The notes beneath the pieces are model-generated. The model saw nothing but the letters and a program-made list of their open reading frames with translations. It searched no databases and was not told where the DNA came from. From NCBI GenBank assembly GCA_010094025.1, contig ML991856.1:47836-111835 (forward strand): a stretch of 64,000 nt of DNA, written 5' to 3'. Shown piece after piece: positions 12,201 to 24,900 of this stretch (position 1 is its first letter; every line of letters begins with the position of its first letter). The stretch is from Viridothelium virens (taxonomy: Eukaryota; Ascomycota; Dothideomycetes; Trypetheliales; Trypetheliaceae). A program made the position numbers and the translations under genes.

Positions 12201-13694
12201 ATATGTTCGGAGATGTCAATAATGCTCTGTCGATGCAGAGTCGTGCTTGAAGCTGAAGCTTTCTGTACCCAGACTATAGTCTCACCATGCTCAGTGCGCG
12301 AGACGAGAGCTTGCCCGCTCACCGTTCGGTTGACTTTCTTGATAGCTCCGGAATGGCCGGTCCACGTAGATTCCACGTGAAGTCTGTTCTTTTGTGGAGA
12401 AGGGTCGAATAGCTTATCGATGCCTCCTTCAAGCCAATCAATACGCCCATCAAAATGATGGACTAGCAAAGAAAAGCCGCTACCTTTGCCTTCTCCACAA
12501 ACTGGATAAAGTTGAACATTATCAGCGGAATTCCCATTATTGAATCCCAGATGCAGCCGCACCCCATCACTGTGAACGATGTTGAAGACGTCTGTAGTTT
12601 TTCTTGTTTTGCACCCGACGTTCTCAAGTCCCCAGGCAGACATATGACCCCTATCATCCAGCACTACGCAGACTTCCGGACACATGTTTGCAACATCCGT
12701 TAGATGCCCGATGGCATATTGTTCCTTTTCTTCTTCAGATGCATGCTCCACAGCGCGTTCCGTCGCTAGTCGTAGGTCTTTGCTATCTAATATGAAGGCA
12801 AATCGCTTCTTGGATTGCTCGGCCAGCGATATCGATCGGGGCTGAATGGAGTCCACCAAATTGATTTCAGCCCAAAGTTGCAGTATCTGCAGGCCATGTG
12901 GATCCATTGCCGTCCACACCCGTAACTTACTGTCGGCACATAGCGTAAATAGTACATGTTCAATTTGCTGCTCTTTATGAAGCGGCTTCCGCCAGTGGAT
13001 GCCCGTGACAGAAGTCGGATGTGCGAGGTATGCGTAATCGAACCGTACGTCCGAGGTGCCAAACGACAATCGTCTCCATAACTTCACAAGACGATCACGG
13101 AAGCCAGTGGAGGCGATAAGACTTGCATCGTAAGAAAATTGGGCAAACTTGACAGGATTGGCCAATGGCTTTCTCCAGATTTGTTCCGTCCCGTTGTTTG
13201 TCGAATACAGAATGAGCGAAGAGGCACCAACCAAGATCTCCTCCTCAATACCCCAGGAGAGAGTGCTTAGAGGAGCGAGATTTGGGTCCGGCTCTACCGT
13301 ACATTGCAGAGACCACTGCACGACTGTTACTCACAGCCATCAATCTTGACAGTGCCATCGACATACCTTCAACGCATCCTCTCTCTGACCATATGGTTTA
13401 TAGATGTGAACAACCTTGTGGGTGCATACTGCGATCCTGCCAGAGACCTCATCGATAGTCACCGCAATGAGCTCCTCCTCTTCTTCATGGTATATCGTTT
13501 GCAGAACATCGTGAGGGCCACCGAGGATAATGAGTGCATAGCCGGAAACATAAGCCTACCACTGTAAGTAAAGAAAATCGCAAGCCAAAATACTGCGCAT
13601 GGGTGTGGCTTACTATAATTTGTTTGCTATCCCAGAGCGCGGTACTGATGGCCTGAAGCTTTGCGGCGGGCTTGCCTGGGAGAACGGCTCGCAT
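9227..13694 (-). CDS. RAV1: RAVE complex subunit Rav1 (rabconnectin-3/DmX-like)
   Basis: Seven exons: 13694-13614, 13555-13367, 13315-11033, 10985-10539, 10476-10230, 10174-9924 and 9865-9227, all joining in frame to 1378 residues (yeast Rav1 is about 1357). The N-terminal two thirds are WD40-type repeats, with blades such as LIASTGFRDRLVKLW and SKLRVWTAMD. The conserved Rav1 C-terminal alpha-solenoid follows, with ITWAYHSGSQDILVDLV, KKAVLVGLWRMATWSREQ and AYALMGKRRFEYAASFFLLA. RAVE binds free V1 sector and Skp1 and promotes glucose-regulated reassembly of the vacuolar H+-ATPase. The last exon encodes a Ser/Thr/Pro-rich tail (for example PPPPTSTSTSTVLPTSP) with a strong third-position base bias. 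The first acceptor was taken at 13556 because the nearer AG puts TAG in frame. Confidence 0.93.
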
Positions 13695-14365
13695 CAGACC
13701 TATGTGGACGTGTTCCTGAATGGGTTTCGATCTTTCAGTGCATTCTCAGAAGTTTTCTGCTGTAGCCTCACTTCCTATTAAGCTTGTCACGGCATTGAAG
13801 GTCACGCGGTCGTCTTGGAATGATCGTCATGCACGAAGCCTGTTGATCGAGAAATTGTAGTGGAAGGCTGGATCAGGATCGAAGGAATTAGTGCACGCAG
13901 CGTGATATTTGAATTACCTCGAAAGTCCCAAAGAAGTGCGGGACCTATATTGGTAGAAAGCAGTACATGTAATTAATTGTCTAATTCCTCGGAGCTATCA
14001 GATGCAGCTCCAGGCCTCGAGTAACGATGCTGTCATATCCCAACCAATCGGATTTTCCCCTAGCCAACTACAAATCTGCAGGGTCTGGAACTCCATCTTA
14101 TAAGATACCGCGATACATGTAATATTCAGGCACTCTGTAATGATATATCTGTCCCGGTAGACGCTCCAGTAAACATTCAATCGCATGGCTGGTTATTTCT
14201 CGCGGCAAGCTATGTCAGTCTTCATGATATTTCAGAGCTAATGTTACAGCGACTTTCCGGCAGCGCCATTAAGTAGATCGTGCTCCACGCAGCAATTCCA
14301 TGTCTGCAGCATTGAGCAAAGTTGACTTTAAGCCAACTTTCTTTCACTTCCTCTTTTTCCTCCCT
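13695..14365. other. Intergenic, RAV1 upstream / RAT1 3' flank
   Basis: 671 bp holding the RAV1 promoter and the RAT1 3' end. No supported gene, tRNA or repeat seen. Confidence 0.5.
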
Positions 14366-17300
14366 TCACCTTCCACCACGATACCCTCCACCGCCTCTAT
14401 ATGACTGATGACGGGGTGGCCTGTTATCCCCGTAGCCTCCCTGGTGCCTTCCGTCTGAACCATAGTTTCGCCCTCCTTGGTTTTGTCCTCCGTAGCCTTG
14501 GCCTCCATAACCTTGGTCGCGATGACCTTGTCCACCATAGCCTTGTCCGCCATACCTCCTATCCGGCGGCGAATAGGAGTCATGCATAGGAGGTCGCCCC
14601 TGGTGTCGCTGGCCGCCATGCGAAGGCGGTGGAGGCGGTGCACCCCTTCCGAACTGAGGCGGTGGGACCCAGCCTTGAGGTGGAGGGGGAAACCCTCTTG
14701 CAGCCGCCGCCTGAACAAAGGCTGGATCCAGGTGCGCAAAGAATGGGTTCGACTTCGCGCTCGGATCCGGATATCCATTGCCGTTCCTGTTGTCGTAGTT
14801 GCTATCTCGGCGATCAGAGGAATAGTTGATGCGATCGCCTCGGCCTCCACCTCCACGTCCACCTCCGCGCCTCAGCGGAGCACCTCCGAAGTTGCGACCG
14901 GAATTAGCTGCTCGATTCCGGGTAGCTTCTTCGTCTTCGCGATTGAGTGCAGGCGTTGGGAATTTGACGCCACGTAAGAGCATAGACTTGTGGGTAGAGT
15001 TCGACTTGGGAAGTTCGTAGTAAACCCTGGAGATAAAAGTGTCAGTGGCAATGCTGAGATGCAAGCAAGTATCCAGAGAAATTTACTCACGTTATGGATT
15101 GATCTTCGTCGATATCTGCCATTTGACTTGACGGAAAAGGAGATGGTAAGGAACTGTCGGGAATATACGACTCGTTCTTTTCGATTTTTCCAGCAAGACC
15201 CCCACTGATTCTCGAATCTAAGGTATATTTGGGTGCACCTTGCTTCTTTGAATAGAAGGTTTCGGCCACGTTCCTGTAGAGCTCATGCTTTGTCGAAAAG
15301 AGTAGAGCGTCTTTGCCGACTTCATTACGCTCGATCTCGTCGGCTGTGAGCAGAGGGTAACGCGTTGCCATAGCCGCAAGCAGTCTTTTTTCGTCAATGA
15401 AGGGGAGGATTGCGACGCCTTGCCAGGCGAACTTCTTGCCGTTGAGGTCCACGGGAAAGTCTTCTGGATAAAAGTCGACAATATCACTGTCTTCATCTGT
15501 CATAAGACTACGAAATACCTCGGGTATTGCGTGGTTAGAGGCAGCTGGCAAGACTCCCATCAATTGTTCGTATGGTCGAAACGGCGTGCCCCGGTCGAAT
15601 TCCAAATCTACTTTGGCAATGTCCTTGAAATCTGCCGCGAACGGCGCATAGTGATGTGGGTAATACCAATTCCAAGAAGGGCACCCCTGAAAGTAATATA
15701 ACAAGACCCATGCAAGACCTGTAACATAGTCACGAGCGACCTTGTGGCGGAACTCAGTGTTGCTTGGGTCGACTCCAAATTTTTGCTCGTAGTACCGATC
15801 CCCGTAACCCTCTTCCCAGAGGCGTACAGTGTCAGCGGGCATCTCGTCTTCATTTGCAGTTTTATTCTTTGCGGAATCTGGTGCAGTGGCTCCCGGGGTT
15901 GAGGAGGCATCTTCTTCCATAAGTTCGCGCTTTCGCTTTCCCACGGCTGACTGAGGAGTCCCGTCGTTGGCCGGTTGCGAATCTCCGTTTGCAGGGCTAC
16001 TAGCATCAGGGTTGTTGCCGTCAGTTTCGGTCGAGGGCGAGCTGTCTTGCATGGAACCATTCCGCATCCTCTCTTTCAGCACCGCTGCGGCACTCTTATT
16101 AGCCTCATTCGCCCTGTAGACAGCGCCTCGATTGAAAGCTGCATCCGCAGTAGCATGCCTAATCGCGGACGACTGGGCTTGAGATGGCGCGAAAGTAGGC
16201 AAATCGTCAATGTTTGGTGCTTGCTCGCCTCTCTGGCGCTTAGGTGGATGACTGGGTGTGCTTAGGCTATTCGTGTCGTTGCCATTGCTGTTGCCGTTGC
16301 TGAATCTCCCCTTTCGCCGTTCTTCTTCATCCTTTCGCCTCTTCGCGTTGGCTTCCTTGCGTACTTCAGTCTCTCGTCGGCGCTTGAAAATGGCATCTTC
16401 TTGCTTTGCAAGGCCATCTAAGATGTGCTGTGCCCTCTCCAAATCCACATATCCATCTTTCGTGACGTAGCCCCCCATGGTAGGAATGTTATCACGCCAG
16501 ATGGCAATTAGTATGTCAATGCCTTGCTCCCTGATATCTAAGCTGGGTAGATGTGGAAGGAAATCATTGCCAACAAAGAAACACATGAAAACCCAATCGT
16601 CCAAAGCTCGCTCAAGATCGAATCTGAAAGGTTGATGGGGTACCTCCAATTCTACTCTGAGATATTCTCTTAGAATGGATACGTGTAACCAAATGAATGG
16701 TTTCTCTACGGCATTCTGCTTCGCATCAAATTCACCCTCCTTCACCTTCGCCTCGCCTGTGCATTCTTCTATCTTGTGGCCGGCCTGGCCACAAAGCTTG
16801 CACACGCGGGGTTTACTTTCTTGGAAAAAGACGTCTTCTCTCAAGACACGGAAATGAGGCTCGTGAGTTGCGAGCCCGAGCATAATTAGATCGGCGTCGA
16901 GTCCGTACATTACGTGTCGCGTGTTCGGGTCATGTTCCGGAGAGTTTCGCTGCGATCGAATGAACTCCATAATCTTATGTTCTCCCTCTCCCGGAACTGT
17001 CGCGTCGGAGATAATGATTTTGAGGTCCTTCCATGCCGGGTCTTGGTTGAGATTATAAGCGCAATAGTATCGAAGCGCCGCCGCAAGCTTGTTCATGAAA
17101 GGTGTTCCGGGCGTAATGGAATTGCTATCCCACGTCTTTTTGGGTTTGGATCCATCTTCTGGTCCCTTTCCTTGCGAGTGAAGTAATTTGGCAAACTCTT
17201 CCTTTTCTTCGTCCTTTTGTTTCGCTTCTTGAGCCGAACGGAAACGTCGTGAGCGTTGCTGATTCATCTTTGCACGCGGCGCAACTCCATCTAAAAGATA

Positions 17301-17756
17301 ACCCAAGTCAGTAGATGCAACGCAAAAAACGAAGGTTACTACAAAGAGTGCATACCCCTCTTAGCGACGAATTGTAGATTTGAAACTGCAGCCGTCCCGA
17401 AGAGAGGTAGGGTAGAATAACGGCTAACACTGTCCATATTTTCACGTACCAACCGCGATCATCAATAGGTTTCTGGGTCGCGCCATGTGCATGACCCTGT
17501 CAGTGTATTTGAAAATTTCGACCATCATTTCCTCCTCTGTCTCAGGTGCCGGCTTGTCTTCTGGGTGTGAACATGGATGAACGATGCCATTCATATCAAG
17601 ATACAAGTTGTCGACTTCTTCTCCGTTCGGATTTGGTCCGGAGTAGTCTACTGGCAACTCCACGCCATCAACATGACGTGGACGTTCCTCGATGACGGGA
17701 GAGATGATTTTTGGGTACTTTTGTGAGAGCCAACGGAACAAGGCTGGGACACCCAT
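14366..17756 (-). CDS. RAT1: 5'-3' exoribonuclease 2 (Rat1/Xrn2)
   Basis: Three exons: 17756-17450, 17290-15091 and 15026-14366, giving 1055 residues. It is the nuclear 5'-monophosphate exonuclease that drives torpedo termination of RNA polymerase II and processes rRNA. The N-terminus [15 protein letters not shown], the acidic motifs [12 protein letters not shown] and [15 protein letters not shown], and [18 protein letters not shown] form the XRN active site. A CCHC knuckle [14 protein letters not shown] follows, as in fungal Rat1. The middle region has a charged insert, [12 protein letters not shown], with a basic nuclear-type cluster. The final exon is a Gly/Arg/Pro/Tyr-rich tail with YGGQG and RGGG repeats. 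The first intron (159 bp) is long but [20 protein letters not shown] joins perfectly across it. Confidence 0.95.
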
Positions 17757-18010
17757 TTTGGCGGTCTGATCGGCCTGGAAGACCTTTTATACTGAGAAAT
17801 AAACGAAGAGGAACGGTTAAGTGGAAGCGCTCCTCAATAATCGCATTTGGCGTCGACCGATGTGTGAGTAGCGAAAGGCCTTGAACAAAGTGCGCCTACT
17901 TGTAGGAGAGCAACGATCGTGCGTGCAAGGTCTAAGACGATGTATCTTTCCTCTTAGATGTAAGAGAGCGTGCAAGGAGCTCGTTTCCGCCGAAAGATGA
18001 TTGACGTCGA

Positions 18011-18024
18011 CTCTTTTAAAAGAG
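18011..18024. repeat. 14-bp perfect palindrome CTCTTTTAAAAGAG
   Basis: The palindrome is perfect, and outside it TCGA on the left and GTCGA on the right extend an imperfect symmetry to about 23 bp. It lies between RAT1 and USO1, just after TGACGTC. It could be a protein-binding site or a hairpin; no factor is claimed. Confidence 0.6.
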
Positions 18025-18108
18025 GTCGATGTAGTTTGCGGGAGTTCGGTGATCGGGGGTTTTTTGTCTCCTAACAAGGGTAGCCGAAAATAGTAACTTT
18101 CGGGCCAC

Positions 18109-18132
18109 AAAACGATAAGAGCTTATCGTTTT
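18109..18132. repeat. Inverted repeat with two facing GATAAG sites
   Basis: Arms AAAACGATAAG and CTTATCGTTTT are perfect 11-bp inverted copies separated by AG. Each arm carries a GATAAG core, the consensus of fungal GATA factors (AreA/SreA type). A third partial copy, TTTTACGATA, follows at about 18137. Position about 210 bp upstream of USO1 and 350 bp upstream of RAT1 suits a shared regulatory site, which is an inference. Confidence 0.65.
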
Positions 18133-18339
18133 CTATTTTACGATACGGCCAGCATCGGCCAAAACAACACATTTCTTAGCTTCATTTCTTTTTCTACGCA
18201 AACTTCCCCGGATACTCTAACCCTTCGAAGACGTCCTACCGAAGCTTATTGATACTGCGGATATGTCATAGCAGCATCGATCCACCGCCATCGTCGCTAA
18301 CTAGACCGCGGGTATGCTGGTCTCGAGAGCTCGATTACC

Positions 18340-21300
18340 ATGTTGCGCATGCTTGAAGCTCAAGCTCCAGCCAAGCAGACGGCAACAGATACAATAAATA
18401 CCCTGAGTGGGCGACTGAATAATGCAAACCTGCTTGAGGATCGGCGCGCCGCCATTCTTGGTCTCAGAAGTTTTGCAAAGGAATATCCGGCTTCGGTTGC
18501 ATCAGGGGCACTCCGTGGCCTCATCAGCAGTCTGACAAAAGATGGGGAGGATGTAGATACAACGAAGGTGATTCTTGAGACGTTGCTGATGTTATTTAGC
18601 CCTAATGAACGGAGTGTATGTGCCTCAGATGCTTCAATTGGGAAATCATGAGCTAAAGAATCGTAGCCTGAAGCGTCGGACGACATTGCTCTGTGGTTGG
18701 CTGATGAGTTCACCCAGGTATTTCGAACATCTCGTGGCTTTAAGCGTGTACTGAGCTGAAATAGCGACAAGATAATATTACAATGCTCTTGGACCTGCTT
18801 GAGACACCAGATTTCTATTCCCGCCTGTATTCCTTACAATTGATTACAGCGATTTGTTCTGCGCGACCTGACAGGACCCAAGAGTGTATACTTTCTGCTC
18901 CATTGGGGACAACTCGGCTGGTTGCGCTACTGGATGACCCGAGAGATGCTGTCCGCAATGGTAAATTATACATACCCACCCCCTCCGGTTTGTCTTTGGT
19001 ACTAACATTTATTATACAGCGGGTCTCCTACTTTGTACAGATCTCACTCAATCGTCCACGGAATTGCAGAAGCTTGTCGCGTTCGAGAATGCGTTCGATC
19101 GGGTTTTCAGACTGATCGAGGCTGAGGGTTCTTTATTACACGGAGGCATCATTGTCCAAGATTGCTTATCGCTTCTTGCAAATCTCATACGCGGAAACAC
19201 TTCCAATCAATCATTGTTTCGGGAGAGCGGGTGTGTCAAGAGAGTTCTTGAAGTTCTACCCGGCGGATCAAGAGATGGAACCCTACGGGACGGAGATGGC
19301 GAGGACAACGATTTTGAGAACCCGCAGAAGGGGAAAAATATATGGGGACTCCTAGCAATCATTCGAATGTTCTTTATTCAAGGGAGTGTCAGCTCTCGAC
19401 CAAATTCGGAAACCTTTCAAAAGCATGGCTTCCTTCAACGGGCTTTAGACCTTGCATTCAGCTCAAGATGGGAAGGGCCAATCCGTGCAGAGGCAAGCTC
19501 CATTTAAGCGAGTGAATGTACTAGAGCATGCTGACCTGATATTAGGCACTTCACACCTGTGCAGACATGATACGGGGTAACACGAAGCTTCAAGAAGGAT
19601 TTGCTCAATTACAAGTGAATCCATTCACACAGCCTACAGCGCCTGAGAACGGCAGACCGCAAACGAATGGCATCTCCAAAGTATATGTTATCGATGCCCT
19701 ACTAGACTTAACACTTCGTCCATCAGCTCCAGAACTATATAGTAGCCGCTTTGCTGCGTGCGAATGTCTGAAAGCGTACAGTCATGGCCACGGCCCAATA
19801 CGCCTCCATTTCCTCCATAGAGCGATTGATGGTCATACGTCTGGAGAAGATGAAACAGCAAACGTACTAACAACTTTAATACATGGTCCTCCCGGGTCAT
19901 GGTCTTCGAACCCTTACGGATCCTGGTTTGCTGCTGTCCTAGTGCTCCATTTGATCTTTGACGATCCTGAAGCAAAGAAGCTCTTGATCAACGTGACAGA
20001 AGGCGACGCGGAGAATGGCGAAGAAGTCGTGACATGTATTCAAGCAATTACTGGAAACCTTATTGATTGCTTACAACGGGAACAAGATCAAAGAATCAGC
20101 ATCGGATATCTGATGCTGCTCTGTTGCTGGCTATTCGACAGCGACGAAGCAGTGAATGATTTTCTCGGCGAAGGAAGTAGTCTTCAAATCTTGGTACAAG
20201 TAGCTTCTAATACATCAGATGATGAGTACACCATCCTCCGGGGCCTCTCTGCAGCTCTCCTTGGCATCATCTATGAATTTTCTACCAAAGACTCCCCTAT
20301 TTCCCGACGTACGCTTCACCCAATACTCACCTCCCGACTGGGACGCGAACTTTATATCGACGTCCTCAAACAACTTCGACGGCATCCACTTATTCGTGAC
20401 TTTGAGATCTCTCAGCAAGGAACATCATCTTTAGCTGCCCATGGCTCTCTTCCCTCCGTTTACTTCGACCCCACCTTTATTGACTTCCTAAAAGACAACT
20501 TCAGCCGCCTCATCCGCGCCGTAGACCGCGACCCCGGCATCGAAATCCTGCCCTCCTCCAGCAGCACCTCCGGCATCAACCGCGACGCCCTCGACGACCT
20601 CCGCGCCGAGCTCTCCACCCGACTCTCCGCCCTCCAAAAAGCCGAATCCGACATCCTCAGTCTCGAAAGCGCGCTCAACCAAGCCCACGCGGAGCACAAA
20701 CGCGCGCAAGAAACCAGCGCGGCCGAAGTCGCACGCATCAAAAACATCAACGACGCCCTCCACAAGGGCCACGACACCGAAGTCCAGAAGATCCACCAGG
20801 GCCACCGCGCCAGCACCGAGTACCTCCAAGACCAGCACGCGAGGGAGCTCGAAGCCCTGCAGTCGCGCCTCCAGCGCGCGGAATCCCGCGTCCAGGACGT
20901 CGAGCAGGAAGTTCAGGACCAGCGCGATCGCGCGAAGGCCGACTCCGAGCGCTGGCGCGCTGCCTTCAGCGACGCGCAGGTCGAGCGCGACGATGCGCGC
21001 GAGGAGCTCGCGACCGCGCGAAGAGAGATCCAGGGTGTGCTGGCGGAGCGCGATCGGGCGAGGGGGGAGGCGGAGGAGGCGCGGAAGGCGGGGGGCGAAC
21101 AGGCCAGGCAGTTGGGACGGATGACGGAGTTGGAGCAGGAAAGGCAGAGGATTGCGGGCGAGTTGGCGGACGCGAAGTTGCGGATTGAGGAGTTAATGAC
21201 GGTGGCGCAGGAGCAGGAGGTTGGGAGAGGGGAGGTGGAGAGGAGGGTGGAGAAGGGGAGGCAGAGGGTGGAGGAGTTGGAGGCGCAGTTGGCGGAGAGG

Positions 21301-21691
21301 GATCGAGCGTTGACGAAGGCGAATCAAAAGGTGAGGGAGGTGGACGAAGAGGTGGGGGAGAGGGAGGAGGCGAGGAAGGCGGTGCAGGGGGAGTTGGATG
21401 AGATGTTGATGGTGATGACAGATTTGGAGGAGAAGAGGGCGAAGGATAAGGTATGTTTTCTCTTTCGGACCTTGATGACACAGTGGCTGAAAGTGGATCC
21501 AGAAACGATTAAAAGCGCTCGGTGAAGAAGTATCGGATGCTGAAGACGATGAGGATGGAGAGGAAGGGGATGAGGAGCGCGGGGGTGAAGAGGGTGGGGA
21601 TGAAGAGGGCGGGGATGAGGAAGGTGGGGATGAGGAGAGTGGCGGAGACGACGATGGAAAGGACGATGCACAGGAGGATGATGTAGATTAG
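18340..21691 (+). CDS. USO1: Vesicle tethering factor Uso1/p115
   Basis: Six exons: 18340-18615, 18667-18717, 18765-18960, 19020-19492, 19546-21450 and 21503-21691, giving 1029 residues. Uso1 tethers COPII vesicles to the cis-Golgi. The armadillo head is clear (PAKQTATDTINTLSGRL; SDDIALWLADEFTQ; LLDLLETPDFYSRLYSLQL). From about residue 690 a long coiled coil runs to an acidic Glu/Asp/Gly tail with four EEGGD-like units at about 21560-21650. Intron 4 (19493-19545) starts with GC, not GT: RAE|ALHTCADMIRGN only joins in frame this way, and a TGCTGAC branch-like site lies upstream of the acceptor. The coding strand becomes C-rich from about 20460 and then almost pure purine from about 21050. Confidence 0.93.
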
Positions 21692-21980
21692 ATGGTGCTC
21701 GTCGTTCCCGCGGTATTGTAATATTCTGCAAAGTCCAATGTCATCGAATTTCGATTCGTCAAGCATCATTTTCCTCCATAAAGTACCCAAGTACTAGCAT
21801 AACATGAGCCCCAACACCGCGCTCAGTGGATATCGTTCGCGAGACTATGTACACCACCAAACCCAATGCAAACGTCCAGCAGATGCAAAATGACAGCCTT
21901 ATTCGACAGGCAAAAAATCCCAACATGTCCAATCCATAGCTCTCCAACCCACAAGACCGTTGATACCGCGAGCTTCTCCG

Positions 21981-24900
21981 CTACGCTGCCCCGTCCTCGG
22001 GAATATCCTCAAACCCTTTTCTGTCCGCCCCAGCCTCCCCTTCCTCCCTCTCTTCTCTCACCAGCCTCGGGATGCGACTCTCAGAATACATTCCCCTTAA
22101 CTTGTTCGCAAAAGGAGTCACTCCTCGCCGCTCTCCTCTCACAGCCGGCATCGTCTCCGCTATCCCTCGTCCCACAGGCGTCTCGGGCGGTACCGTGAAC
22201 GGCCGGGGTGTCCCCGCTGGGGTATGGCTCGTCATTGCAGGACCTGCACTACCAAAGGCGCTGCGGAAACGTGCGCGAGAGCGTGCAGTGCGTTTGGATG
22301 GACTGCGAAGATAGCCGGGAATGGGTGTGGCGACTGGTTGTGCGGGATGTGGTTGGGGCTGGTCGTCTGGATTGGGGTTGGGCATGAAGCGCGACAGGCG
22401 GAGATTGTTGTCGTCGTCGAACGCTGTCCAGTTTTCCGCGTGATCGGTCGCAGAGGCAGGGACCAGCGGGGCCACGGGTTGGCCGGTTGTGTCAATGAGG
22501 GAGGTTGAGAGGGGGCCAGGTTGCGGTTGCAGATGGTGGATTGCAGAGCTGCCGAGACGCAGACTGCGGAAGAGATTGGAGACCCCGGCGTCTGGATTGC
22601 GGTCTTCATCTTGCCTTCTCGACGCTTCTTCAACATAAGTGTCGGGATTATAGCCACGCTTCGCTAGTGCACGCTCTGCCCAGTATCGTAGCATGCCTCT
22701 TCTTCGCCTCTCCTCGTTCCTCGCCCAGAGTGCCTTTCCGCTTTCTTCTATCCTGCGAACCTCAAAGATCTTCCAACCCCATTTTTTGAGCACAACAGCT
22801 GCAGATGCGTCCACAGCATCCGCGCGAAATGCCTTGGAATTGATTTCCATCTCCTCCAGTCTCTGCATTTTACTCTTCCACTCGCTAAGAGCCAGTGCAA
22901 GGCGCTTTGCGGATCTTACTTGTTGAGCCTGCATTGCTATCTGCTCAATTCTTGACGTTTCACTTCGCCAGCCTTCGATCTTCTTCCGCGCGACACGGAC
23001 AAGACTATCGCGATGTCTCTCGTCTGCTTGGATCTGCCACTGTCTCAAGTCTGACGCCTTACTCTGCCAGTCTCTGAAGAATCTTCTGGCGGTATTGACC
23101 TTTGATTGCCGTCGAACAGTAGAGTAGGCTTCTCTTCTGCGCATGCGCTTCATGTTGGATGTTGCAGAGCGCCAACGCGTGATCGAAGATTTGGCCAAGA
23201 CATAGAAACGTGCAGAATCGCACATCCTTGAGAGCGTGTGGACTTTCTGAAGCTTCTCACGCCAAGTAGGGAAGATTTTTTCGAAGGCTCGTGATCTTGA
23301 TACTGCCAATGCCTGCTGCTCTAGATCCTGTGCGCGTCGGGTTTCGCCACGCCACTTCATCAAAGTAGACGTGATGAGTCTCTTCATCCGGCGCTGTTGG
23401 ACCGCTCTGTGCGCCGACTCAAGGCGGCTAGAGTAATCGATTGCTTTCGACCTCCATTTGGTGAACAACAAGCGACACATGTTGATCCTCGCCAGGCGCT
23501 GGAAGAGCGCACAGCGCTCGGCTAGCATCCAACGAAGCATAGTATACATGAGAGCATGATCGTCCAGAATCCGGCCAAGGGCATTGCAGCGCAAGCGATC
23601 ATTCCACTGAGTCCAGACATTGCGCAGAATGCGTTGCTGCGAGATACTTGCTGCTTGCTGAAGACGTGTCATCCGGGTGTGCCATAAAGATAGAGCTGTC
23701 TTAGCAACTCGGCTGTCGACTTTCTGATTTGTCTGCGATACAAGTGGCACAAGGTGCACTTGTTTGCGTAGTGTAGCTAGACTGCCAATGGCCAGGGTTC
23801 TCTCGTAGGCTTGAGACGCGACGGAAGCATTATGCTGGAGCTTCTGCACACGAACCTTCCACCACAACAGTCCCTTCCTCTGTAGAGATTGCTGGTAACT
23901 GGCTTGGGCTTGTTTTTCTCGGCGGTGCCTTTCTTGTGTAAGAGCTCGCCATTTGTAGAAGAATCGTCGCTTGATAAACCGTACGTGCAACTCTGGGGCG
24001 ATACGATCCAGCAAAAGACGCCACCAGTGCCAGCCTATACGATTGACAAGGCGCTCTTCATACCATGCGACTGCAAGCTCCTCATTGTTCAATGCTCGTG
24101 CCGTGTGCTGCCGCCAAATGCTCATGAATTTTCGCAGACCCTGACGGCGCACTTTCAACTCGTTGACGACAGTGATGTCTTTCCAGGCATTGAAGTATCT
24201 GGTCCGCAACATATGTCTACGTGCAGCTGAAGTTCTGACTACCTCCTCAGATGCGCATTGTGCCCAATGGGTAAATGCCTTTGTTAGCAAGAACAGGTTG
24301 CGCGCCTTTCCTGCCCGCTTTTCAAGATGAGCAAAAAATCTTTCCGTTTCTGCTTCCTGCCGTTTGTCTTCAAGTGTACTCCGCCACTGATCAAAGCCTT
24401 GGCGCAGTAAGATATTTCTATCAAATGCTGTCGCCTCATTTCCCATACCTTCGTATTTGCCATGGAGTTCGCGAGCCGTATTGCGCCATCGGCGGAGCAT
24501 TTTGCGCACGAAGACGGATCTGGAATGCGCTTGGAGTATTTCAGCATCGGACAACATTCGAGTGTCTGACGGATGATATATGTATTTTGGACGTTCTCTT
24601 CCAGTGTCTTCGAAATCTTGATCACCACGGGATGTATCAGAGGAATATCCTGATCTGTGAGATCCATGTGCATCTATGGAAGACAGCGAGGCTGACCGGC
24701 CATGCTTTTGAGAGGGCTGCCGATTTTGGACAGCAGTAGTTTTCCCATTTTCTTGGAACGAACGAGAGCGATTTGCAGGTTGATTAGGGGTATTCATGCC
24801 TTGCGCCTCGGCGATTTTCATCCGGCGTCGGGAAGGAAGTTGTTGTAGTAGTCTTGGGCGACCAGGAGGTTGTGGCGTTCCTGACGTCTGATAATCTGTT

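Larger units (their letters stand above)
17757..18339. promoter_or_regulatory. Divergent promoter region RAT1/USO1
   Basis: 583 bp between divergent start codons. It holds two inverted repeats listed separately, a TGACGTC (CRE/ATF-type half of a bZIP site) at about 18002-18008, and pyrimidine-rich DNA before the USO1 start. No gene is supported inside it. Confidence 0.55.

Noticed and set aside
20966-21481. Pro/Ser-rich 171-codon minus frame
   Set aside because: Antisense of the USO1 coiled coil; composition explained by GAG/GCG codons.
21324-21731. Long His/Pro/Leu-rich frames on the minus strand
   Set aside because: Antisense shadow of the purine-rich USO1 coding strand.
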